Below, in pieces: positions 1 through 13,500 of a DNA stretch of 64,000 nt. The stretch's first letter is position 1; each line of letters begins with the position of its first letter. The DNA is taken from assembly GCF_921293095.1 (NCBI RefSeq), contig NC_060253.1, positions 94,319,073 to 94,383,072 of the forward strand, written 5' to 3'. The position numbers were made by a program, and so were the translations under genes. The DNA is from Ischnura elegans (Eukaryota > Arthropoda > Insecta > Odonata > Coenagrionidae). A model generated the notes under the pieces. That model had not been told where the DNA came from, made no database searches, and saw only the letters and a program-made list of their open reading frames with translations.

Positions 1-304
1 AAACAATGATGCGGTTCCTCACTGGTGACCTAATGCCTTTGTGCTATATCCAATTTAAAAACGCAAAAGTTAAGGACAATTAAAATTAATTTGCCAGGAC
101 GATGTCGAATATTTCAAGTGCATTTGAGGAGGTTTACAAAGATGGCAAATGAGTTTATCCGAGCTTTTTATACCAGAGCTAACTGGCAAAACCTAATAGA
201 CCCGTAATGTTCCGTTTTCGATTCTTTGCCTACTTTTCATGCTATTTGCGGGAAAAATTGCTATAACATTTCTTCAGATTAGTTGGTGACGCAACGCGCG
301 TCAC

Positions 305-565
305 CAGTGGCGCCTACTCCATGGGGCTTGAGGGGGCCCGAGCCCCCCCAAAAATTCGTTAAAGATGTGAGGAAAAAATGTGTCAGGCTTGTCGATCTTC
401 CCCGGAGTGTCCAGATATCGAGATTCGAGTGATCAGGGTTCTAATGTTGATCATATGACTCTTCCAAAATGCTTACAAACCTCAAAATTCACTACTTATA
501 AAATTTACTGGGGCAAGGTCCCCGGTTTGGGCCCCCCCAATATTTTTTGTAAGTCGGCGCCCCTG
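305..565. mobile_element. hAT-like MITE, 261 bp, perfect 8-bp TSD CGCGTCAC
   Basis: Ends CAGTGGCGCC and GGCGCCCCTG, flanked by CGCGTCAC at 297-304 and 566-573. A G-run lies near the left end and a C-run near the right end. The interior is homologous to the element at 31248-31706. An 8-bp duplication is the hAT hallmark; no transposase is encoded. Confidence 0.8.
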
Positions 566-738
566 CGCGTCACATAAGACGATATTTTTACAGTTAAATC
601 TACAAATCTACAATGTTACTGTTGGAGTCTACAAGGTCACTTTGATTCGACAGGAAGCAATTAAAGGAGGTCACTCCTCAAACTATATATCCTGAATGTA
701 GCTTGTCATGAATTCTCATAATTGGTTATGCTCCTTTG

Positions 739-1006
739 CGGTGGCGTAACTAGGCATATGGTTTGGGTTGGATGGGATGGCCTGAAGTGACAAGGCTACA
801 AGGCCCCCCAAGGCTACATGGGTTCCGAGAAAATTTTTGAAAAATGAAATGCCTGGAAATACATTTTACCTCATTTTGGCGCTTAAAATTTAACTTAAAG
901 CAATTGCAGTTAATATGTCAAAACTATACATAGTTTTAAATTATTTTTTTTTGTCTGAGGATTTTGGGGGGATCAATCCCCTCATATCCCCCAAGTTATT
1001 CCACTG
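739..1006. mobile_element. hAT-like MITE, 268 bp, perfect 8-bp TSD CTCCTTTG
   Basis: Inverted ends CGGTGGCGTAACTAGG and (reverse) CAGTGGAATAACTTGG, flanked by CTCCTTTG at 731-738 and 1007-1014. It has the same G-tract/C-tract design as its neighbour, but its interior is unrelated. Confidence 0.8.
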
Positions 1007-1245
1007 CTCCTTTGCCCAACAAGGTGTACGGTCAACAATATACATTTTTACAATGCATTTTTAAACAATTCGGATCTCATACCCTGATATAAATAGACAA
1101 CTTTCCCGCATGGGACAAATTTGATGCAGAAAAAAAGTCGTTTTTCGGCCCTCCCTAGTATGGGCCCCAAATCTCAGTATCCTCAGAATCTTTAATCTTT
1201 TCACACTTCTTTCTTTCTAGCCCCGGTAGAGCACCTCTCCGTGTC

Positions 1246-1565
1246 ATGGAGGAGGCCACAGAATTCTTGGACGCCGTCACGGTTGAAGGCGCTCTCCGGA
1301 CGTCTTCCCATGGCGGTGGTAGCGTGGTGACGGAGGCCTTCTCGGACGATGAGGCGGCAGCCGTGACGCCGGCATTCGCGGCCTCCATGATCCGCCACTT
1401 CTCGGCCCTCGACTACGGACTCTTCGCCGCCATGCTCATCGTCTCCGCCTCGATCGGCGTCTACTTCGGATTCTTCGCCAAGAAGAAACAAAACACGACC
1501 TCGGAGTATCTCATGGGCGGGAAGACCATGGGAATCGCTCCGGTCGCCATGTCGCTCATTGCAAG
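1246..1565 (+). CDS. Gene 1 coding exon 1 (N-terminus, first membrane helix)
   Basis: Residues 1-106 plus two bases of codon 107. There is an acidic, low-complexity N-terminal tail of about 50 residues, then a helix from HFSALDYG through IGVYFGF, then [16 protein letters not shown]. The donor is AG|GTGCGT (phase 2). The exon is very rich in CpG (about 37 by my count) and GC, which creates long antisense shadow ORFs with no family resemblance. The segment 1221-1245 after the ttctttctag acceptor is probably 5'UTR of the same exon. Confidence 0.9.
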
Positions 1566-4500
1566 GTGCGTACTGATGCCCACCATCCAATGCCTCACTA
1601 TCTTAAATTGAGTGTGATACTTCAATGCAGATTTTGTTTGCATTTTGGGAATATGATGTAACTCCGCCCAAGCGTTTTAAGTCCTCAATGACTGTTATTT
1701 ATTCCACATGAACTTGTACATAAAATATGCGGCTGTTGGCGATGTTTTTTCGGTTGTACCCCGCGTAGTTATTCGGTTTGTTTCCTGACGTTTCGCAGCC
1801 GTTGCTAGAGATTATTATTATTATTTATTACATATTGCTGCAAGTAGGCTATTTCCTGGTGGCAGCATCGGATTTAAACACACGAAGAACAAGTCTACCT
1901 ATATAATAACAAATTAAGAAACAGAAAAGACAACTATAGTAAAAAACAATACATTGACTCTAATATCACACAATAAACAAATGAACATTGAGCCAAACAA
2001 CCTAATTTCAAACACTCCATAATAAACCACTATGTCATCAACCAAGAAATGATGAACACGTAGGTATTCCTAAAACTTTTGACGCTGTAAGTGGCGTAGC
2101 GAGGAGGGGGGTCCAGATGGTCCGGTTCCCTCCCCCCCCCCCCCCCCCGAAATATATAAACGCAGTAACTTTGCTTTATAAGAGAAAACAAAATGTTGGA
2201 AAATAATGAATTTACAAAATATTCTTCTGAGACAAACGAAGTTTTTCTATTAAAAGTGTAAAAATTATTTAAAACCTTCTACTTAGTACCCGGTTCTTAC
2301 AAAATTTTCCCATCTGGTTCTGGACCCCCCCTCTCCCCCCGATCCCCCTCCAATCGAAATTTCTGGCTACGCCACTGGGTATTGGTCACTTTTTCTTAGG
2401 GAATACGGGTATTTCTTTCCGTAGAGTGGGTTTATAATGGTTCATGAAGGGAAGGAGGTTGAAAGGAGAGGGGGTGAAGGATTTTTCATATTATTTTATC
2501 ATAATTTTAGGTCAGGATCCCACGTGAGGCTGATTTTTAAGCCGCACGTGGGGTCAGATTCGTCAATATGTGCTCAGCTTCATTTTCAATGATTCTCGAG
2601 TTTACTTTAACTTTACATATACTTTAGAGATACTTTATACCTGTACGTTGTCTTGGTCGGTTGGTACATACTATGTATGTACCTAACGACTATAAAAACT
2701 CTTAAATTACTTTTGGGTACACATGACAAATTTCACTCCAAGATATCAAAATCATAATTTTACTGACTCAAAATTCTTCCAAGACTTGCCCTTCCTCTAC
2801 CGAATATTATGGAACATTTTATAATAAAATATTCCCACTTGAGAGAAATAGGAGAATACTGCATCACAACATTATTTTAGAGTAATGATCGAGGAATGGA
2901 TTCTATAGTTGCTTATCACTAAAATATTCAACTAACTTAAATATTTATTTTACTTGAACAGCGTAAGAGTTTAACAGCGTACTTCTATTTTACTATGTGA
3001 TGTATTTGAGACAATGGTCGGTCCCCTCATTCGATCGGTCTTTTTTAACTTTTTTATCTTGTACAACATGTTTAACTTGTGTAACTTTTTTAACTTGTTT
3101 AAGATTAGTGGTCAACTTGAAATTTTTCGTTGATATGCAAATAAATAACTATTAAAATTTTTCTGTATCTCAAATTTGAGTTTTATCACGGTAACTTCTC
3201 AGATTAATTTTTTTTATTTGATATACAGGTAAATTTTGATATGGGTTTATTGACTACAATCAGAAATTTACAAGGTGTTCAAAATTTTTAAGTATAATTT
3301 GAGATACTAGTGCAAATCCGAAGGAAATAACGACTCAATAAAAGTGTTATTCCAAAAGAAAATGACTCTTAACAGATAATTTTCATTTTAACTCAAGGAA
3401 CCATCCCAGATGTTATCTAGAATCAGTTAATAAATTACCCTGTGAACGGACCCTTGTATTGCGTGTTTCTATTTATGTATATTTCTTTCTATTCATCCTA
3501 AGGTCCAAGAACCCTCCTTTATAATTTAATAGATAGTTTAGAGATAGCCATCCAGAACATTTCCGTTCCATTAAATATTTTTAGGAATCATCACTGTGAG
3601 TCATACTGATACTTTATTCTGAAAATAGACTTTCACGAAAACGTTAAATGTTTTTATATCAGATGAAGAAAACGTGAAAATATGGGATGTATGTTCCCGT
3701 AATGAGAATTTAAAGTCGCAGAGCTCTAAGTTTTGCTTTCAAATCAACCATCGGGGTAAGTTTGTATTGATCAAAAAGTGCCTTTCTAAATTGATTAAAT
3801 ACTCATCCCAATCCCATGGCGATTAGAACTCAATGAAATTGTTACTCCTTAAGACGCCTACCATACCGAAGGTCGCGGATTCAAGTCCCGACTGGGTAGG
3901 TTGCCCCTATCAACGCCACCTATCTACAGGACATGGATGTGTGTGATCGACTATTGTTGATTTCTGCTGAAATTCTCGATGTAAAGGCCTCATTGGGCTT
4001 TTTTTCAGGTGCAATTAAAATAAATAAATAAAAAGACAAATGCCTCTTTACGCCTAAATGTCATTTCAACTCAAAGAGTATACACAGGAAATCTCGGAAA
4101 AAGGAACGTAAAATTCGAACGACTCGCTGTCTTCTCTTCCTAAGTGATTTACATTCATCAGTTTACGATCGTATTCCGTACAAGTCACTGATTTTGCTGG
4201 CGTGTTTAAGCACCCATCAAGGGACTTTGACGGACGTGGCATGATAAAGCCATTGACTTAATTGAAATTCCACGTTGGCGATGTAAACTATTAGCCGTTT
4301 TATGATGAGAACGAAACGTGATAGACTGACTGGCATTCCGAAGAATGTCTCTCTCTCACCTCCCATTTTTTGGTGCTATAAATAATAATGCAAGACTTGA
4401 AATTAAGTCAGAACATAACTTGAATCCATGGCAATTCATTCACCCACAGATAGAATCGTAGATATAAAACATTCCGCCGTGGGTACACGACCAGAATGAT

Positions 4501-7500
4501 AGCTACATCGAGTACTAATAAAAAATAACGGATAAAACTTTCTTTGAGAGAATCATTTTTCACTTCGGCATACGTGCTTCACGTACCATTCTCTCAAAAT
4601 CTATCTTTTAACTTTTAACAAAAGGTGCCTGACACCAAGTACGTAGCAAAATGCCCACTTCTTCCACGCAATCTTACTTCCACTGTACTTACGAAAGGGT
4701 CTGTACTCCCCAATTACGCAACCCATATGATCACACTGATTCACCAAGCTCCAAATTACTCATGCCTACCCACTTTTATGATTAATACATTTTTATGTCT
4801 TAGGACTATATGACTAAGGCATTGTTATGCTTATCACCATCACCCCTCGTTTATTCGCTAACTTCTAGCACGAGTCTTTAAGCATAAATCTTGGCGGGTA
4901 CCGTCTTTACCCATTAGATAAGGTCCATGTCAATGAGTATCTTCACTTACGGAGTGCCTGCTCTCTAAAGTCAATATTTTTCCTACCGTCCATAGGCGTA
5001 CCCTGCGGGGGGGGGGGGCAGCAGGGGGCAGCCTCCCACCCAGAAGCGAAAATTGAGTAGTAAATGAAAGTTTTGAACACATTTTTTTTAAGAAAAATAA
5101 TATTAGTATAAGATATGGAATTAAAATTAGAATTTTTATTTTTATACTATGATATAATATTCCGTGGTTTTTTAATGTTAAATTCCATGATATATAATTA
5201 TTAAAATAACATCAATAGTTTTTTAAAGCAAACACTTTTAAAAACTACTAAAGCGAAGTCATAATTTTTTAAAATCTTGATTTCATCAATCTTTTCTGTG
5301 CTAAAATGTTACAACTTGAACGACCACGGCTTGCCTCCCCCCGCCTAGTTTAGATACAAGTTTTGCCCTTGCTACTGTCCCCAGTTTCGAGCCCGTTACC
5401 TCTGGACGTATGACTAAGATCTTGAAAACAGTTCGAGCATCTCAAGGTTTGACCATAAAATAAATTATGATTAAATTAAAGTGGAATTTTTTACTACCCC
5501 ATCATTCTTTGAATGGATTATTTACACATATTGGATTCTTTATACATATTGGTGATCATTTATAATCGCATTGAATAGAAACATAATCACAGATACACTA
5601 ATATTGTATGTTCGATAATTCTTTTCGTTAGACGGCACACTATGTCATTCACCTATGATAGTGAAGGCATATAATTTTGATAGATGTATTAAGATTTTAT
5701 GCTCCACAATTTTTATGTTGGACTGTAAACTATGTCATTCTCCTGTGATATTAAAGATAGTTAATTTTGATCGATACACTAATATTCTATGTTCCAAGAT
5801 TTGAGGTGACACTACTTGGCACTTTTCCACACATAACTTTACTTCATCTGAGTCAACATGTTTCACTGCACTGCAGCATTATCAAGAAGTTCCACCCCCA
5901 CCTTCTCATTTTTTTGCGAGTGTGCAAATTTGTACGAGGCTATTTATTCTGGCATGGTTGTCTTGATGATGCTGAAGTGCAGTGAAACATGTTGACTCAG
6001 GTGAAATAAAGTTTAATGTGGAAAAGTGCAAAGTTGTATCACTTCATATCTTATAATGAATCTCCACAAAGTATCTACTTATTGTATGTTCCACCATTAT
6101 TTTAATTAGACAGTACACTATGTCATTCCTTTGAAAATGGCATTGTGTACAGTGACAAAACCTGGTTCAGATTAATAAAAAAATTATGGTATATACAATA
6201 ATAGTGAATGTGTAATTAGGTGTTATGTTACACAGTTCCACCAAATATCGCCATCAACCCTTAAGTTGGTCATAGAATAGATGCCAAAGGAATGGCGACA
6301 AAAAAAACCTCAGAGAAATTATCATTATGTCGCCATATTGCTACAACACCGCGTCTCTTTAATCTCTGATAAATGTAATACCGTGTTCCATAAATTACAC
6401 GCGTTCGCAGTTATGTTTCAGGGATCACATTGCTGGGAGTGCCGGGGGAGACATACAGGTACGGCACTCAGTTCTCCACTATCACGTTTGGGAGCGTCCT
6501 GGGAGGCATCTGTGGAGGCGTGTGCTTCCTGCCTGTGTTCTACCGGCTACAGCTTAACACCTCATACGAGGTAAGTGAACAAAATGAATTACTTGAATGA
6601 TTTAAGTACACTGGGACTAACCAAGGTGATAACTTTCACGGGAGTCACCCGCAATGAACAAATTGTGCGCAAAAAAAGTGATGCCTCGGTAGCTTAACTG
6701 GCTAAAGCACTCGACCGGAAATCGGGAGATCCGGGTTCGAATCCCGGTCAAGGAGAATGATTTTTTCTCTGTGAAAATTTCGCACGAATTATTTGAAGCC
6801 CTAAAAAGTGAAAACTTACGTTATTCGTTTTCTCGGGCGTGACATCATGGATTCCACCCCATGTAGCAGAAAATGTTGCATGTATATCCAAAAAGGGTAA
6901 AAAATATCTCAAAGTCGTTCCATCCAAAATATAAAATTCAATGGATATTCACCTGTAACATCCATACAAAGTTATCCAGGTAATATTCATATAAAATTAT
7001 CGAATAATTCTACGTATGAATTTGTAAATGTATTGAAATTATTAAAAATTAATTTATAGTAATGATTCTTTTTACTGTATTAAATTATGTTGTAAAAGTG
7101 TTAACTGTTGGGGCCTACGAGACGAGGCATTTATTCTACGGATATTCATGAGACCTGGCCATAAAGCTGTGTGAATGTTAGCAATGGACATTCTATGGAT
7201 ATCTAAGGAACCTCGTATATTGTCTGGATAACCATATAAGATTATACTGATATGCTGGATATCTTATGGATATCTAATCAGTTATTTTGAAATATTAAAT
7301 GGATATCATCTGCTGCTTGGTGCTTAAACTATTAAATGCCACATAGACTTATTAATGGACGACCTAGGTTTCGACATGGAACGTCATCATCTGGTACGTT
7401 TGATTAGAATACAGAGAATATGTTGTTACAAAAAAATTGAATTCTCAAAAAAAATCGAGGATTATTTTTTGAGAAATAATCATCACTGGTCAACAATCCT

Positions 7501-10500
7501 AAGATTGTTTAGACGCACCTTTCCACTCAAATCTCCTATCAGCTAATCTTTTCACTAGGGATGTGCGAGTACTCAAAAATTCGAGTCGAGTCGAGTAGTG
7601 GGTAATCGATCCGAGTGCTTCGAGTAATATTACGAATGTCAAGTCGAGTCGAGTAGTTTCTGTTACAGAGCTGTCGATGCCCGTTAGTTCGTATATCTGT
7701 TGACAGCGCTATCATGAAACTCAAGTAATAATGTCGTTTTTAAAGTCGATAAGTCGTTCCCATGCCTTGTATCGTAATCATCGTGGGCGCCGAATACCTT
7801 TTCGTCAGCCGTAGCGACCGACCGTCTTCCGACCCGGCGGCGCATTAATATCAAATATTACATGATTTATTTACATGTATAATCTTTATTGCAATTTCAA
7901 AAATGCCTTTACTGAAGGCTCTTATGTGCATTTTGGATGCATACATTAATTGCATTGACGGCATATTACTAGGGATAAACTCATTTCAATGGTACTTATG
8001 GAACTGTTTAAGACACATTAATTTTCATTCATCTCCTAATTGTGGCACAGTTACCATCAAAATTCCCCATTATCTATTCAATTTTAGATCAAGATAATCA
8101 TTCCGGGAATAAAATTCACTACAGGATTGGAAAAATGAGAATTTGTTTGAGAATGCATTGTTGTATTGCGTAGTTCAGGATTTGGCAGACTCGACTCGAT
8201 ACTCGCGAGTAGTTTTCAACTCTACTCGATACTTTGACTCGTGATCAAAAAGTACTACTCGCACATCCCTACTTTTCACAACTTCGTATTTCTTCTCTTT
8301 CACATCTTTCTTTGCTAATTCCAGATATTTTATTCGAGGTCTTCCTTTTCCGTTCTTGCCGTCCACTTGTCCCTCGACGATTGTCTTCGTCAGACCATGT
8401 CTCAAGATGTGACCTACATTGTTGTTTCGTCTTCTTATTAAGGTTTTCATGAGGCTTCTCTTCCCTCATAATATTCTTAGGACTTCCGCATCACTAACTC
8501 GATCGATCCATTTGATCATTATCATTCTTTTGCAGCACCACATTTCGAAGGTCTCTATTCTTGCTTTTCAGAAATATTTTCTGTTTGCCGCCAATATTTT
8601 CTTCTATTTATATCGAGTGGAAGAAGTCTAAGGTGGTACAGGGTTGGGATTTTCGTGTTTGTTAGACTCTTTTTATACTAATTTCGTAAATATTTTATAC
8701 ACAAGTGTGGAAAAAACGTAAATTTCCGAAGCCGCTTTTAGATAAACTCCGCAATTATTTATGGAGAGGGGAATAGAAGCATCAAGGTCCGGCAATAATA
8801 ACATAATGCTGGCTTAACGTTAATTAGTCATGACCTTAAGATTAACTTCTTTTCTACATCTACATGATACCCTGCGAGCCACCTCTAGGGTGTTTGGCAG
8901 GGGGTGATCAATCACCAGCATGCAGCATGCAATTGGACTCCCACATGCACACCACACGGTCCAAAAAACGTCAGTTATACTAACAAATTATACACCCATA
9001 TGCTGTTAGAAATGATAATAAAACTAAGAAACATGCATTAAGTTTTACATAGGTTAGTAGGCTACACTACAAGTCATGCAATCTATGTATGAGTTCTATC
9101 GCTGCCGTTATAATCTCTTATTGATCGTGGAAAAAAAGACATTCTGAATCTGTCTGTTCTGCAATCTATTTCTCTTATTTTATTTATACGATCTGATCTT
9201 CCGTAGTATGTTGGCGTCCGTAAGATATGGTTAACTTCGTTAGAAAAGACACTGCTCCTGAATTTATCTAAAAGGTTTTGTCTATTTTTCAATCTAAGGT
9301 CCGACAGAGATTTCTATCCGAGTATCTTTTTCTATCTACGATGTCAGTTACACTACCAAGACTATCGTAACGACCTTCCACGTACCTGGCAGCTCTTCTT
9401 TGCATGCGTTCTAACTCTGATATTAAGCCTTTTTCATGAGGGTCTCAAACACTGGAAGCCTATTCTAACGAGGGAAAAGTAGCTAATTTCTCTCACTTTG
9501 TCGGCGCACTTTCCTAATATTCTTTTAACAAAACCCATTTTACGACCCTTTTGCATTAAATGCTTTAAACCACTTTTGCATTAAATCACTTATTAAAATC
9601 AAAAATTGCTAATCAATGCCATTATATGTTAAAGTGATTTACTTTTAACCACAGCTTATTTTTCACTCTGAATTGATTTTTTTCTCATCTATTTATTTCA
9701 GTACCTAAGCATTCGCTTTGATCGGAAGGTGCTATTGCTGGGCTCATTTCTCTTCATCCTTACTTACGTAAGTCTAGACCTAGAGTAAGGAATACTTTTA
9801 TATCTCTGTAATTATCCATTTTAAATAAAGAACAAAATATGACCAGCTAAATTAATAGTTAACTATTACAATTCCATATTTAAAATTATCACAATAAAGT
9901 GAAACTTTAATCCATCTATTCCCAAGAATGATAGAGCTGAATAGCAATTTTTATATTTTAAAGTCTCATTCCTATTATTAATTATATTTTTAAGAGTTAT
10001 AGCACGATAAATTTTAATAAATATTTTATAAAATAATTTTTCTCATTTCACCCCTTAGTTGCTGTACATTCCCGTCGTAATATATGTACCAGCATTAGCG
10101 CTAAATCAAGGTAAGAACTGCCACTAATTAATACCACTATATTACTGAAACTAACACGGAACTCATTTTCATGTAAATATAATACAATCGGTACAATGTC
10201 GTGGTAAAGTAAACCCTTTAAGTTTCAGCAATCATATTTAGAGTTTTAAAAATCAATTATTTCCCTATGCTTTTCAATTACATCGTAAAAAATGCGATAT
10301 ATTTCTTCGCAATCTCTCTCTGAAAATTTTTCTTCCATCGTTGCTGGACTCCCAACAATATTTTCGTAATTACTAACACGGATGATTACATTATTTTACT
10401 GAATGGGGAGACATTCTGATATTTCAGGCCATGCATTCTAGGGACCACATTAAAAACTACTATATCCGTGCATGACGGTTAAAGGAATTTTATTTCAAGT

Positions 10501-13500
10501 AATAATACGGAGTCATTTTATCTTATTATTTTTTTAAGCAATTTAGCATGATTTCAGCATATCATGCATAATTAATTATTTTTTTCCGTTTCCATTTAGC
10601 TTCCGGAATCAACATACACTTGATAACACCAATAGTTTGCCTGGTCTGCATTTTCTACACGAGTTTGGTAAGTTCATAGTGATTTTTCAGTAAGATATTT
10701 TTTTAAGATATTTAGTCTGTCAAATTTAATATGATTTTTCCAGAAATTATGAAATGAAAACAATTAAAAAGTGAAATGAATTCAAATAAAATATTCCTAA
10801 TTAATTTTATTATTAGTTACAATATTATATACCTTATATTTACTCTCGATATTGAGTCATTCGATCCAAAATATCAATAAGTTTCAAATCTTATCCATAG
10901 CGATTAAATTTTAGTCATCCCATAGCTCATATAAAAATAAAAAATACTCTTCAACACATATATATTTGGACACTCTCTCTTTGACTGCAGGGTGGAATCA
11001 AGGCAGTTGTATGGACGGATGCTTTGCAAATCGTCATAATGTTTGGCGCCATGTTCGCTATCATCGTCACGGGAAACAACAACGTCGGGGGTTTCCAGAC
11101 TGTTTGGCAGAGGAACAAGGACGCCGACAGACTCGAATTTTTCAAGTCAGTATGATCGCTTTCCCATCCTTAGGGCTACTACCCTTCATATCCGTTTCGG
11201 TGATAAAAACTTGCTCGTTGCAATGACCACGATACCTTTATTATCGGACTGACATGAGTGTAAGGTCGTGTGGACTGAAGTCTCTCTACTCTCTCAAAAA
11301 AATTCGAAATCTGTCAAAACTTATGCGGATTGTTTCTATCGTCCTCCTGCCAGTGGTCTTTCCGTCTTAGAAAAAAGCCTTGACTCTGTGGTGAGTGTCA
11401 TTACTCTTGGTCCCATTATCCTTTTTGGTGACTTTAATCTCTCAATCCATCGGGAGTCTCCAACGAGTGGGTCTCCGTCTGACGCCCATTATGAGTGCCT
11501 TCTCCAAAATTTCATCAACGCCCTTCATCTTTCCCAGTTCTGCAATGAATGGACACGAAACGCGGCAACGTTGGACTTCCTTCTTTCCACCACTCCCCCT
11601 GAGGCAATAACCCCCAGCAGAAACGGTGTGACGGTCCTCTTGCATGCTGCATGTTGGTGATTTGTCGCCCCCTGCCAAACACCCAAGAGGTGGCTCGCAC
11701 GGTATTATGTAGATGTAGAAACATTTTCGACTCAGACCATGAGCCCCTTGACATCAATTACAACTTTTCCAGCTCCAAGAAACACTACGGGGTACCACCC
11801 CGCCCTCTGAAACCCTTCCTTGCATGGTCGAAGGTTTGCTGGGAGGTCCCTCGACCTCATATCCATGTCAGTGCTCTCAGTGAACTTACTGTACGCCGTC
11901 ATTGAAAGTGCCGTTAAGGATTTTGTCCCTATTGTGAAACCTAAATCTAAGAATTCCCCTTCTGGTTTAAAACTGACACCCTGCATGCTCTCAGAAACAA
12001 ATATCAAGCGTTGTACCTCTACAAGACGACTCCGAACGTACATACTCGTCGCTCTTACACAGAGCTTCGTCGATATTCTAAAGCTCTCATCCGTCGTGAC
12101 CACAAGGAATATGCACATAGTGTGTGCTCATCTATTACCACCACCCCTAAAAAATTATGGTCAATCGTGAATCGCCGCCGTAATCATTCTCGAAATCCGG
12201 ACAATGTTTGTAATGAAAACAGTAACGTCGAGGGCCCCAATAGACCAAAGGTATTTGCTAAATTCTTTTCAGATCGTCTAATGCCTGCATCCAATGCCCC
12301 TTCTTTCCCTGACCACTCCCTCACAGCTTGCTGTACGCACTGTCTCTCCCGCATTGAGACCGATCCAAAGGAAGTCTTTCACTTTCTCTCAAAAATACCC
12401 CCCCCCCCCCCCATCGTTCACCAACCCCTGATGGCCTCAGTATTAGCTTTATACGTAACTGCGCCTCCTCCCTCGCGATTCCTATGAGTCTTCTGTTGAA
12501 TCGCTGCTTCACGCTCGGTGTCTTTCCGCATCAGTGGAATATTGCGAATATTATACCAATCCATAAAACTGGTCCTAAATGTGAAGTTGCTAATTACCGC
12601 CCGATTTTCTTACTTCCTATCCTATCCTCTGTCGCTGAGAGGATTATACTCAACAGATTACATTGCTTTACATTCCCTAACCTATCGAATAATCAGCATG
12701 GTGTCCTTCCTAATCGTTCCTGTCTCACTAACCTATCAGTCTTCCGTCACCATGATGTCAACTCAATAGCAAAAAATTCTCAACTCGACGCCTTATTCCT
12801 TGATTTCTCTAGAGCCTTCGATTCACTCGACCCCCTTCTTTCACAACCTTAGTCAACGATTCAAAGTGCATGGCATCTTTCTCAGTCTCATCAAATCATT
12901 TCTTACAAATAGATTTCAAAGAGTTATACTCTCTGGCGCCTCCTCTTACTGGTCCCCAGTAACATCAGGTGTTCATCAAGGTAGTGTCCTGGGGCCATAT
13001 TTATTTAGCCTATTCATCGATGACCTAGCCACACGTTTGCCTCCATTCCAGTTACATACTCTTTTTTACGTGGACGACTGAAAACTATTTAAGCAAATTC
13101 TAACTACCTCGGAGTTCAAAATCCTTCAAAATTCTTTTAACTTGACTGCAAAATGGTGTAACATTTGGAACCTACACTTAAATTTCAGTAAATGCAACTC
13201 CCTTTCTATTTCTCTTTAAAAAATCCCCTATTACTTTCCGATATTCAGTTAACTCCGAGCGTCTTCATCATGTTTCGGGTGTGAAGGATTTAGGCTTTGT
13301 AATTGACACTAAACTTAACTTCTCGGAACACATTCAGTTAATCAAGAGCAAAGCTATGTCACTTTTAGGTCTCCTCTACCATTACAGAGAAATAACCGAT
13401 CCCACAGTTCTCAAATCATACTTATCAGCATTTATCCTTCCTATCACCAGCTATTGCTCTCCCATACGGTCCATCGCAGCTCCCTCTAAACTCACATCTC

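Noticed and set aside
1155..1643. Three antisense ORFs (up to 129 codons) over gene 1 exon 1
   Set aside because: They arise from the GC- and CpG-rich coding strand; the composition is repetitive, with no family motif, and the sense frame is clearly SLC5.
5575..6140. CRISPR-like array
   Set aside because: The units are about 120 bp and diverged, with no constant short repeat and unique spacers; the DNA is eukaryotic.
1566..6421. A required 11-nt microexon between coding exons 1 and 2
   Set aside because: It seemed needed while I took TTATGTTTCAG as the acceptor. Using the AG eleven bases upstream restores phase and gives the conserved SYVSGIT in both paralogues.
6683..6755. Functional tRNA gene with GGA anticodon
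   Set aside because: Mispaired acceptor stem, C instead of T at the base before the anticodon, and two more copies with the same flanks: a SINE head.
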